The notes under the pieces were generated by a model. That model was not told where the DNA came from. It saw only the letters and a list, made by a program, of their open reading frames with translations, and ran no database searches. From contig CAKSNH010000007.1 of NCBI GenBank assembly GCA_934476075.1, positions 55,272 to 119,271 on the forward strand: 64,000 nt of DNA, read 5' to 3'. Made by a program: the position numbers and the translations under genes. Source of the DNA: an uncultured Clostridia bacterium. GTDB lineage: Bacteria > Bacillota > Clostridia > UBA1381. This document shows positions 8,507 to 14,299 of this stretch, in pieces (position 1 is the stretch's first letter; each line of letters starts with the position of its first letter).

Positions 8507-8777
8507 CTGTCAATACCTCCAAACTCATACCCGGATATACGGTTGTATCAATACTGTTGTGCTCGTTGACATCGTATATCCAATCACGAATATCCATTTT
8601 ATCGGGGCACTTTTCAAGCCCGATTTTCCACAAACTGTCGCCCCGTGTGACGATAACTTCCTCATAATGCAATGATTTTCGATAGTTCCGCTTTTGCATT
8701 TGCGGAATGATGAACATTGCAATCAGCAGAATAATTATCGCCGCTATGCTTAGTAAGTTTTTTCTTTTGCTTTGCAT
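8499..8777 (-). CDS. Membrane-anchored LysM protein, YneA-like
   Basis: A 92-residue protein with one N-terminal membrane helix (about residues 8-25, LLSIAAIIILLIAMFII) and a LysM-like domain (about 40-90: VTRGDSLWKIG, then YPGMSLEVL). This layout matches the SOS cell-division suppressor YneA of Bacillus, a single-span protein whose LysM part sits outside the membrane. In a phage early operon it could halt host division or touch peptidoglycan. Layout and motif are seen; the division-block role is inferred from the family. Confidence 0.72.
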   Translation of the reverse strand: MQSKRKNLLSIAAIIILLIAMFIIPQMQKRNYRKSLHYEEVIVTRGDSLWKIGLEKCPDKMDIRDWIYDVNEHNSIDTTVYPGMSLEVLTDD

Positions 8778-8974
8778 TGTGCCTTTTCCCGCTCCCTTCT
8801 TTCTCGTGTCTGTTTTTCCAACAGTTCATAATAACGCTTTGGATTTGTCGAACGTACCATTTCGGTATATTGTCTGCAAATCTCCCACAATTTTCTGTCC
8901 CTTTCTTCCTCTGTCATTTCCGGATGAATGTTTTCCACCTTATAATTAACTTTCGGCAATGGCTTTCTTCCCAT
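8750..8974 (-). CDS. Small charged phage protein
   Basis: A 74-residue protein starting MGRKPLPKVNYK and continuing as a long charged helix rich in Glu, Arg and Lys; probably DNA-binding or an assembly factor, but no family is recognised. The ATG at 8974 is chosen because GGAGG lies eight bases upstream; the in-frame GTG at 8983 directly abuts that site. It overlaps the LysM gene by 28 bases. Confidence 0.65.
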   Translation of the reverse strand: MGRKPLPKVNYKVENIHPEMTEEERDRKLWEICRQYTEMVRSTNPKRYYELLEKQTRERREREKAQCKAKEKTY

Positions 8975-9031
8975 AATTAACACCTCCGTTTTAGTTTATT
9001 ATTGTTGAATTTTGTCCTATGACTCAAAACA

Positions 9032-9820
9032 TCAAGCTGATTGCTCTTGTTCAATAATTGGCAATATTCCATGGTTCTTTAACAATCCATAAATAAACAA
9101 TCTGCCTTTTTGTGTCCAATAGGTATGTACTTTCGAGTGCTGCTGACCGTCTGTGCCGTTTACGGTATGTGTTTTTGTGCTTGTGTAGCCTTGTTCGGCA
9201 TACTTTTTATACAAAAACCACAAATCGCCTTGCTTGAATTGTATTTTCTGTTCTTTAAGAAAATTGTTAAGCCACTTTGCGGATTTTCCAAAATCCTTTG
9301 CAATCTCGGTAACTGACAACAGGTCTTTGCAATTCAGAACCAAATCATAATACGTCGCTTTCGGCTGCAATTCCATGATTTGCTGTTCTTGTACCGCTTT
9401 TATTTCTGTCAGCGACTGCACCTTTTCACGCTCTTTCTTTAATTCCGTAAGTGCCGCAATCATCATATCGGGATTGTTTAGAACTTCGTCTACCACATAA
9501 ACACCGTGCTTGCGTATAGTCGGCAGAACTTCGCTTGTTACCCAATCAGTAAATCTTTCGGCAGATGGTTTTCTGCTTTGAAAAATTGTCTTATAAAGAT
9601 TTGCTTCATTGATGAATGTTGCAGTCTGCTTTCTTCCTAGTGTATCGATGACCTCATTAGTAATGACCCCATCATCTTTAAGCCTTGTTTTAAGCTGACT
9701 TACATTATTTAATTCAAGTGCCTTACATACATCAGCCAAACAAAACATAGGCTCATTATCTACGGTCACCGTTCTTACCTGTCCGAATTCCTCATTATTA
9801 AAAATTTTCATCTCGTGCAT
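9032..9820 (-). CDS. Phage antirepressor, Bro-N plus KilAC domains
   Basis: An N-terminal BRO family domain (about residues 1-110: MFCLADVCKALELNN, then FINEANLYKTIFQSRKPSAERFTDWV) is followed by a linker helix and a C-terminal KilAC/ANT DNA-binding domain (about 150-250: LLSVTEIAKDFGKSAKWLNNFL). Antirepressors of this type overcome CI repression or regulate early genes. This matters here because the CI-like protein has no self-cleaving domain. The ATG at 9820 has AAAGAGGA upstream and starts right after the preceding gene; an upstream in-frame ATG at 9856 lies within that gene and is less likely. Confidence 0.9.
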   Translation of the reverse strand: MHEMKIFNNEEFGQVRTVTVDNEPMFCLADVCKALELNNVSQLKTRLKDDGVITNEVIDTLGRKQTATFINEANLYKTIFQSRKPSAERFTDWVTSEVLPTIRKHGVYVVDEVLNNPDMMIAALTELKKEREKVQSLTEIKAVQEQQIMELQPKATYYDLVLNCKDLLSVTEIAKDFGKSAKWLNNFLKEQKIQFKQGDLWFLYKKYAEQGYTSTKTHTVNGTDGQQHSKVHTYWTQKGRLFIYGLLKNHGILPIIEQEQSA

Positions 9821-9824
9821 ATTA

Positions 9825-10061
9825 TTAATCCTCTTTCCTTTCAAGTTCTCTCTCAATAAGCGTATTCATTTTTTTTGCGTGGTCATCCATTAGATTGGCT
9901 AACACTCCTATTCCCTCCGCATAATCTTTTTTAATATCATTTGGCGAATAAATTATTGCGTCGCTTACTATTCTACATAAGCTTGCGAGCCCTGCACATT
10001 CTAGTTCCATATCCTCAATATCAAACACATCGAATGTTTTAGTTGTCTTTTCTTCTTCCAT
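9825..10061 (-). CDS. Small acidic phage protein of unknown function
   Basis: A 78-residue, strongly acidic, helical protein (opening MEEEKTTKTFDVFDI) lying between the Cro-like gene and the antirepressor gene. Only four bases separate it from the antirepressor start. AGAGAGGTGAG precedes the ATG. No family recognised; early position and size suggest a host- or repressor-directed accessory protein, which is inference. Confidence 0.65.
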   Translation of the reverse strand: MEEEKTTKTFDVFDIEDMELECAGLASLCRIVSDAIIYSPNDIKKDYAEGIGVLANLMDDHAKKMNTLIERELERKED

Positions 10062-10096
10062 GTTCTCACCTCTCTTTTCGGTATCTTAAAAAGTTA

Positions 10097-10294
10097 CTAG
10101 CGAGTAAAAAAAATACTTATTGGGTCAGCGATATCTAATTTATCAATCAGTATTGCTATTTCATCGCTCCCTAAAACCCCTTTTTTCAATTTCAATGAGA
10201 GTGTTTTTTGGGTTATACCTAACATGCTTGCAACATCATATTGTTTGAAACCTTTTTTTACCCATTCGGCTTTTAATGCGTTTATGTTTATCAT
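10097..10294 (-). CDS. Cro-like HTH regulator (DUF739-like)
   Basis: A 65-residue protein that is one helix-turn-helix domain: QYDVASMLGITQKTLSLKLKKG (about residues 18-39) matches the DUF739/Cro-like family found opposite phage CI genes. A GGAGGTGA site precedes the ATG. It is the first gene of the early lytic operon, transcribed from the minus-strand promoter at 10356-10328, and would compete with the CI-like repressor for the shared operators. Confidence 0.85.
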   Translation of the reverse strand: MININALKAEWVKKGFKQYDVASMLGITQKTLSLKLKKGVLGSDEIAILIDKLDIADPISIFFTR

Positions 10295-10327
10295 TGTTTC
10301 ACCTCCGTATCTTTTTAAGTTACTATT

Positions 10328-10418
10328 ATTTTAGCACGTCAATGGTAACGTGTCAAGTTATTTTTGAAAATCTTTTTTACTTTTTCAACTTGACACGTTA
10401 CATAATATAATCTATAAT
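10328..10418. promoter_or_regulatory. Divergent phage promoters with paired operators
   Basis: A perfect 15-base inverted repeat, GTAACGTGTCAAGTT at 10345-10359 and its complement at 10387-10401, contains a consensus -35 in each arm. On the plus strand TTGACA (10390-10395) is 17 bases from TATAAT (10413-10418), aimed at the repressor gene. On the minus strand TTGACA (10356-10351) is 17 bases from TAAAAT (10333-10328), aimed at the Cro-like gene. Each operator therefore covers the -35 of one promoter, so a bound repressor would control both directions. Confidence 0.88.
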
Positions 10419-10457
10419 ATATTTGTAATTATCAACATAAAAAAGGGGGTAAATAGT

Positions 10458-10988
10458 ATGAGTACAGGTGATAGAATCAGAATGTTACGAACCCAGCTAG
10501 GTTTAAGTCAAACAGAACTTGCCTTAGAGATTAACGTCAGTAAACAAAATTTGTATAAATACGAAAAAGGTATAATTACCAACATACCTTCTGACAAGAT
10601 AGAATGCTTGGCAACCGCTCTACAAACTACACCCGCTTATTTAATGGGTTGGACAGATGACCCGATTGACTACGATAACATGGATTATTCAGTTTCCAAT
10701 GATATTGCAGATATGCTAGATAACGACCCTAAAAAAATAGCCGCATTCAGAGAGGCGTTAGACCATGACCAAGCTTTACCCTATGATTATGAAACTGACC
10801 ACGGCCAATCATTTTTAGCCGATAAAGACAAAAAAAGCAAGTCCGCCGATGACAAACTTGCCGAGAATGTTGTTATATATAGCCGCAACGGCGAAACAAT
10901 AAGAAAAACACTTACAAAAGAAGAGATGAAAATAGTATCGACTATGCTCGACTCATTAAAAGGTACTCAATATAATGATGACTTATAA
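10458..10988 (+). CDS. CI-like XRE-family prophage repressor
   Basis: A 176-residue protein with an N-terminal XRE helix-turn-helix (residues 5-60: LGLSQTELALEINVSKQNLYKYE) ending in the typical AYLMGWTDD. The C-terminal 100 residues are charged and do not show the Ser/Lys catalytic motifs of S24 peptidase, so this repressor should not self-cleave after DNA damage. It is driven by a consensus promoter with operators overlapping the -35, implying autoregulation. Induction may depend on the Bro-N/KilAC antirepressor of the opposite operon; that link is inference. Confidence 0.88.
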   Translation: MSTGDRIRMLRTQLGLSQTELALEINVSKQNLYKYEKGIITNIPSDKIECLATALQTTPAYLMGWTDDPIDYDNMDYSVSNDIADMLDNDPKKIAAFREALDHDQALPYDYETDHGQSFLADKDKKSKSADDKLAENVVIYSRNGETIRKTLTKEEMKIVSTMLDSLKGTQYNDDL

Positions 10989-11011
10989 GCCTGTATAAAC
11001 GGATATTTTGA

Positions 11012-11086
11012 GCAAAAATAAAAGACGGCAAGTACTGCGAATACTTACCGCCCCATTACAGAGCTATCCTGAACGCTAAATAGCTC
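11012..11086 (-). ncRNA. Putative small RNA 1 (prophage), about 75 nt
   Basis: Predicted minus-strand transcript. A perfect promoter lies just upstream: TTGACA (11121-11116), 17-base spacer, TATAAT (11098-11093). The expected start is near 11086. The transcript would fold into a first stem GAGCTAT/ATAGCTC (7 bp, 12-base loop), a short linker, and an intrinsic terminator with stem CGGTAAGTA/TACTTGCCG followed by TCTTTTATTTTT. It contains no reading frame worth calling. A second, diverged copy with the same architecture lies at 12055-11986. Nothing in the neighbourhood is its perfect antisense, so the target is unknown. Confidence 0.72.
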
Positions 11087-11092
11087 AAAATT

Positions 11093-11121
11093 ATTATACA
11101 ATATTAGATTTTAAATGTCAA
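11093..11121 (-). promoter_or_regulatory. Consensus promoter of putative small RNA 1
   Basis: TTGACA and TATAAT on the minus strand, exactly 17 bases apart, with no minus-strand gene downstream other than the putative small RNA. Confidence 0.8.
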
Positions 11122-11177
11122 TATTATTCTTTTAAAAATTTATTGCGAGTATTTTCAGCAAGATTAAGGACGGTGAT

Positions 11178-11513
11178 ATGGTGGAAACAGAAAATTTTCC
11201 TTATACAATAAAAGACTTGCAAAAGATATGTCACACAAATAAAATTCTTTGGAAAAATCATGCTACAACACGAATGTTGCAACGTGGTATAAAACGTTCG
11301 GAAATTATCGAAACTATACTAAATGGAGAAATCATCGAAGAATATATGTATGACAAACCATTCCCAAGTTGTTTGGTATTTGGGTATACTGTAAACAGCA
11401 GACCTATTCATGTAGTATGCAGTATCGATAATGAATATCTATATATAATTACTGCGTATATACCTGATACAATTAAATGGGAAAAAGACTTAAAAACTCG
11501 AAAGGAGCTATAA
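11178..11513 (+). CDS. DUF4258 toxin of a YgiT-type toxin-antitoxin module
   Basis: A 111-residue protein of the DUF4258 family, related to RelE/MqsR-type mRNA interferases. The typical opening of the fold is seen (WKNHATTRMLQRGIKRSEIIETILNGEIIEEY, about residues 31-62), with a later beta strand carrying IHVVCSIDNEYLYIITAY. It is followed after one base by a YgiT-type zinc-finger gene, the standard partner. Probable role: a toxin that blocks growth unless the antitoxin is present. In a prophage it could stabilise the lysogen or act against other phages. AAGGA lies seven bases before the ATG. Confidence 0.82.
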   Translation: MVETENFPYTIKDLQKICHTNKILWKNHATTRMLQRGIKRSEIIETILNGEIIEEYMYDKPFPSCLVFGYTVNSRPIHVVCSIDNEYLYIITAYIPDTIKWEKDLKTRKEL

Positions 11514-11514
11514 C

Positions 11515-11745
11515 ATGAAATGTATCGAATGTGGTCACGATTTAAAAGAAAGCAGAAAAACATATGTAGCTAATCTTGATAACTGCGTCATCATCATCAA
11601 AAATGTACCTGCAAAAGTATGCGAGTTCTGTAATGAAATTTATTATACCGATGACATTTTCGCCAAAATTGAAGATATTGTCGAACAACTGCAACACATG
11701 GTGAACGATGTTGTTGTAATCGATTATTCCAAACCGGCTGCGTAA
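11515..11745 (+). CDS. YgiT-type zinc-finger antitoxin, copy 1
   Basis: A 76-residue protein with two CxxC motifs (MKCIECGHD and VCEFCNEIYY) that hold one zinc, as in the N-terminal domain of MqsA/YgiT antitoxins. The central VIIIKNVPAKVC is the family signature. It lacks the C-terminal HTH of full MqsA. It starts one base after the DUF4258 stop with a strong AAAGGAG site, so toxin and antitoxin are co-produced. A close paralogue follows immediately. Confidence 0.85.
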   Translation: MKCIECGHDLKESRKTYVANLDNCVIIIKNVPAKVCEFCNEIYYTDDIFAKIEDIVEQLQHMVNDVVVIDYSKPAA

Positions 11746-11758
11746 ATGGTGACTAAAT

Positions 11759-11989
11759 ATGAAATGTGTAATGTGCAAGGGCACTTTGGAAGATAAAAAT
11801 ACTAATTTCATTGCTGATTTTGATGATTGCATTATCATTATAAAAAATGTGCCGTCACAAGTTTGTACGCAATGCGGTGAGGTATCATACAGTTATGAAA
11901 TTTCAAAACAACTTGAAAACATTGTGCAAAATGTCCGCTCTGTTGTTTCGGATATTGCTGTTGTTAATTTCAAAGATAAAATCGCATAA
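11759..11989 (+). CDS. YgiT-type zinc-finger antitoxin, copy 2
   Basis: A 76-residue paralogue of the preceding protein with the same length, the same Cys pattern (MKCVMCKGT and VCTQCGEVSY) and the same CIIIIKNVP core. It has no toxin gene of its own beside it. Either it is a spare or variant antitoxin for the DUF4258 toxin, or the remnant of a second module. The ribosome site (GGTGA, eight bases upstream) is weaker than that of copy 1. The putative small RNA 2 is transcribed from the opposite strand just past its stop. Confidence 0.8.
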   Translation: MKCVMCKGTLEDKNTNFIADFDDCIIIIKNVPSQVCTQCGEVSYSYEISKQLENIVQNVRSVVSDIAVVNFKDKIA

Positions 11990-12055
11990 AAAGACGGCAA
12001 GTACCGCATATACTTACCGTCAATAAGGTTATCCCAAAAGTGACAAAATAACCCT
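11986..12055 (-). ncRNA. Putative small RNA 2 (prophage), about 70 nt
   Basis: Diverged copy of the unit at 11012-11086. The promoter is again perfect: TTGACA (12090-12085), 17 bases, TATAAT (12067-12062). The first stem is GGTTAT/ATAACC with a 15-base loop: different bases from copy 1 but still paired. The terminator stem GACGGTAAGTA/TACTTGCCGTC is nearly the same in both copies and is followed by TTTTTATG. Conservation of promoter and terminator, with compensatory change in the first stem, argues for a real structured RNA. Confidence 0.72.
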
Positions 12056-12061
12056 AAAAAT

Positions 12062-12090
12062 ATTATACAATATACGACATTTAATGTCAA
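12062..12090 (-). promoter_or_regulatory. Consensus promoter of putative small RNA 2
   Basis: TTGACA and TATAAT on the minus strand, 17 bases apart. The surrounding bases (about 12060-12096) resemble the copy-1 promoter region closely. The element lies directly upstream of the plus-strand 280-residue gene, so the two transcripts diverge. Confidence 0.8.
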
Positions 12091-12113
12091 TATTATTTTT
12101 TGGGGGAATTAAT

Positions 12114-12956
12114 ATGTCTACTAAGTTTAATAAAACTATAAGTTTTTATAATATATCATTATCCTATAATCCTTTAAATGTCCAAAGTGCTACGAGTGAT
12201 AACGGATATGTTAAATCTATTTTTGATACTATTTTTCCCGAAGGTGTATACCTTTATAAAATTAACGATGAATACCTTATGGATGTATTGGAATATACAG
12301 ATGAATATATCTATGCTATGATATGTAAAAATGATACACCGACAATTCCGATGTCGCACATTCGTGAACCGGATAACTCAACACATCCATTTAAATTAAA
12401 TAACGGACAACAGCTTGAAAAATATACATACATTTATATTGATATAAAAAATTTAAAAATTAGTTATTTGGTTAGCCAATCTATCAGAGAACCAAATAGA
12501 TTACTAATAGAAATGACAAATCGAATTTCTGATAATTGTATTGAGATTACGCCAATTATAATTGAAAATCCATCAGAATATTTTAAAAATAATTACATAG
12601 AAAAAGCTACATTTTCAGAAATTGAGCCAGCCGGGGCTAAAAAATTAATGTCAAAAATGTATAATAGTGATATTGGTATAAAAAAAGTACATTTAAATAT
12701 TGATTTTAATGAATCCGACAGCAGTAAAGTCTGGACTTTCGTAAAAAAATTAGTGCATTCAAACTCTCACAAAACTATAAATTTAATAACAAAAAATAAA
12801 GAAAACAACTTAATTTCTGTTATTGACGCTATAACGAATTGCATCAAATTAAAATCGGAAATAGAACTAACCGACAATCAAACAGATAATCAACACATAA
12901 TAAAAAACATTTTAAAAAACGAATTAGCTAAAATGATTCTTAACAAAATGATATAA
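12114..12956 (+). CDS. Prophage accessory protein of unknown function, 280 residues
   Basis: I do not recognise this family. The protein is soluble-looking, rich in Ile, Asn and Lys, with an N-terminal part of alternating strands (ISFYNISLSYNPL near the start) and a charged helical C-terminus. The ATG at 12114 is chosen because GGGGG lies seven bases upstream; an in-frame ATG at 12084 lies inside the small-RNA promoter. The gene is richer in A and T than the phage replication genes, as usual for a cargo (moron) gene. Its 3' end overlaps the end of a convergent membrane-protein gene by 33 bases. A defence or superinfection-exclusion role is possible but unproven. Confidence 0.7.
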   Translation: MSTKFNKTISFYNISLSYNPLNVQSATSDNGYVKSIFDTIFPEGVYLYKINDEYLMDVLEYTDEYIYAMICKNDTPTIPMSHIREPDNSTHPFKLNNGQQLEKYTYIYIDIKNLKISYLVSQSIREPNRLLIEMTNRISDNCIEITPIIIENPSEYFKNNYIEKATFSEIEPAGAKKLMSKMYNSDIGIKKVHLNIDFNESDSSKVWTFVKKLVHSNSHKTINLITKNKENNLISVIDAITNCIKLKSEIELTDNQTDNQHIIKNILKNELAKMILNKMI

Positions 12957-13358
12957 ATAGTATATTACTATACATAATTCTACCATTCCGATTAAAAATG
13001 TGTATATAGAATATTTAATATAAAAATTAAACATTATTAAAATTATAGTTAAAATGAACATTGTAATAGCAGAAAACAGACTTCTTATAATAATTTTATC
13101 ATGACTATATGCTTTTATAAATCTCATTACTTTTGTTTCTTGTGGTATTGCAATTAATATACCTATAAAAGTAATTAAAAAACCAACCATAACACCTGAT
13201 ATATTTATAATATTATTAAATGTATTTTCATTAATTTTATCGAGAATTTGCCATTTTCGATTACTATAAAAACATATACTACATAAGATTATTGGGTACA
13301 ATATATAACCTTTATATGCTATATTATTTATAACATCATTCTTGCTTATTTTACGCAT
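12924..13358 (-). CDS. Small multi-pass membrane protein of unknown function
   Basis: A 144-residue protein with about four membrane spans (near residues 15-32, 52-72, 90-112 and 114-135) and a conserved-looking cytoplasmic stretch between spans 2 and 3 (IPQETKVMRFIKAYSHDKIIIRS). No family recognised. It is the only minus-strand gene in the lysogeny block and converges on the 280-residue gene with a 33-base overlap. Membrane proteins in this position of prophages commonly block entry of related phages. Start at 13358 follows an AAGGAGTGAT site. Confidence 0.65.
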   Translation of the reverse strand: MRKISKNDVINNIAYKGYILYPIILCSICFYSNRKWQILDKINENTFNNIINISGVMVGFLITFIGILIAIPQETKVMRFIKAYSHDKIIIRSLFSAITMFILTIILIMFNFYIKYSIYTFLIGMVELCIVIYYLYHFVKNHFS

Positions 13359-13533
13359 AATATCACTCCTTCATCTTATAGTAGTATATTCATTATATTT
13401 ACATTATAACATAAATAAAAACATATGTATATATTAAATTAAATATTGTACATAAAAAATATACTTTAATTAGAAAATTTTCCTCATACAATAAATCTAT
13501 ATTATACACAGCCACTAAAACACCAACCTAAAA
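13359..13533. other. AT-rich spacer without a gene
   Basis: This stretch between the membrane-protein gene and the hicAB control region is very AT-rich. I see no reading frame, RNA gene or clear hairpin in it. Confidence 0.5.
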
Positions 13534-13589
13534 TACGCACAAGAAATACGCATAAAACGCTTGACATACGCATAAAATAGGAGTATAAT
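13534..13589 (+). promoter_or_regulatory. hicAB promoter with three TACGCA operator repeats
   Basis: A perfect promoter, TTGACA (13561-13566), 17 bases, TATAAT (13584-13589), lies 22 bases before the hicA start. TACGCA occurs at 13534-13539, 13547-13552 and 13567-13572, the last between -35 and -10. The RHH domain of HicB normally binds such repeats to autoregulate the operon. Confidence 0.82.
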
Positions 13590-13611
13590 TATAAGTGTTA
13601 GGAGGGATACT

Positions 13612-13800
13612 ATGACGGTAAGAGAGATATTAAAGATACTGTACGCCGATGGTTGGCAACAGATACCCAATCAAACAAAAGGCTCACATATCCAACTGAA
13701 ACACGATACCAAAAAAGGCAAAGTAACAGTACCAAGTCATAGCGGCGACATTCCCAAAGGAACACTAAACAGTATTTATAAGCAAGCCGGGCTTAAATAG
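13612..13800 (+). CDS. hicA: HicA toxin, mRNA interferase
   Basis: A 62-residue dsRBD-like HicA toxin. The family signature is complete: GWQQIPNQTKGSHIQLKH with the catalytic His (GSH, about residue 27), then KVTVPSHSGDIPKGTLNSIYKQAGL. HicA cleaves mRNAs and is neutralised by HicB, whose gene follows after 24 bases. A GGAGGGATAC site precedes the ATG. Position next to the integrase gene suggests a lysogen-maintenance or phage-defence role. Confidence 0.93.
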   Translation: MTVREILKILYADGWQQIPNQTKGSHIQLKHDTKKGKVTVPSHSGDIPKGTLNSIYKQAGLK

Positions 13801-13824
13801 GCTCGGCAGAAAGGCGGTAATGAT

Positions 13825-14232
13825 ATGAAAAAACTAACCTATTTAGCAGTATTTGAACCATCGGCAGACGGTTATGGCGTATATTTTCCCGATTTACCGG
13901 GCTGTATTTCATTCGGTGAAAACTTTGAAACAGCTTTAAAAAATGCCGAAGACGCATTAGGTCTGCACTTGTACGGAATGGAAAAAGACCACGAGGAAAT
14001 ACCTACCCCGTCACTGACACCGGTTTTAGATGAAGATACAGAAAAAGGTGCTTTAATATCTCCTGTCACAGTATTTCCCGACCTTGTAAAAAACGAACTG
14101 GATAACAAGCGTGTAAAAACCAACGTGACATTACCTGTTTGGTTAAAAGAACTGGCAGAGCAAAATTCTGTGAATTATTCAAGACTGCTTGAAAACGCTT
14201 TAACAGAATATCTTCATGTAAACAGCAGATAA
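13825..14232 (+). CDS. hicB: HicB antitoxin
   Basis: A 135-residue HicB. The N-terminal RNase H-like domain is clear (YLAVFEPSADGYGVYFPDLPGC, then ENAED-like helix with ALKNAEDALGLHLYGME). The C-terminal part (about 95-130: KTNVTLPVWLKELAEQNSVNYSRLLENAL) is a ribbon-helix-helix DNA-binding domain, so this HicB can both mask the toxin and repress the operon through the TACGCA repeats upstream. Confidence 0.93.
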   Translation: MKKLTYLAVFEPSADGYGVYFPDLPGCISFGENFETALKNAEDALGLHLYGMEKDHEEIPTPSLTPVLDEDTEKGALISPVTVFPDLVKNELDNKRVKTNVTLPVWLKELAEQNSVNYSRLLENALTEYLHVNSR

Positions 14233-14299
14233 AGTAACTCATTCAGATATTCAAGTGCAAATCGCATAAAAATATACCATCCGCGAAAGGAGAATTCAC

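Noticed and set aside
10988..11120. Plus-strand hairpins here as a terminator for the repressor gene
   Set aside because: T-runs follow the stems only on the minus strand, where a perfect promoter is aligned; the small-RNA reading explains all parts better.
11979..14275. AAATCGCATAAAAA shared at about 11979 and 14263
   Set aside because: Short, AT-rich, different contexts, no flanking similarity; treated as coincidence.
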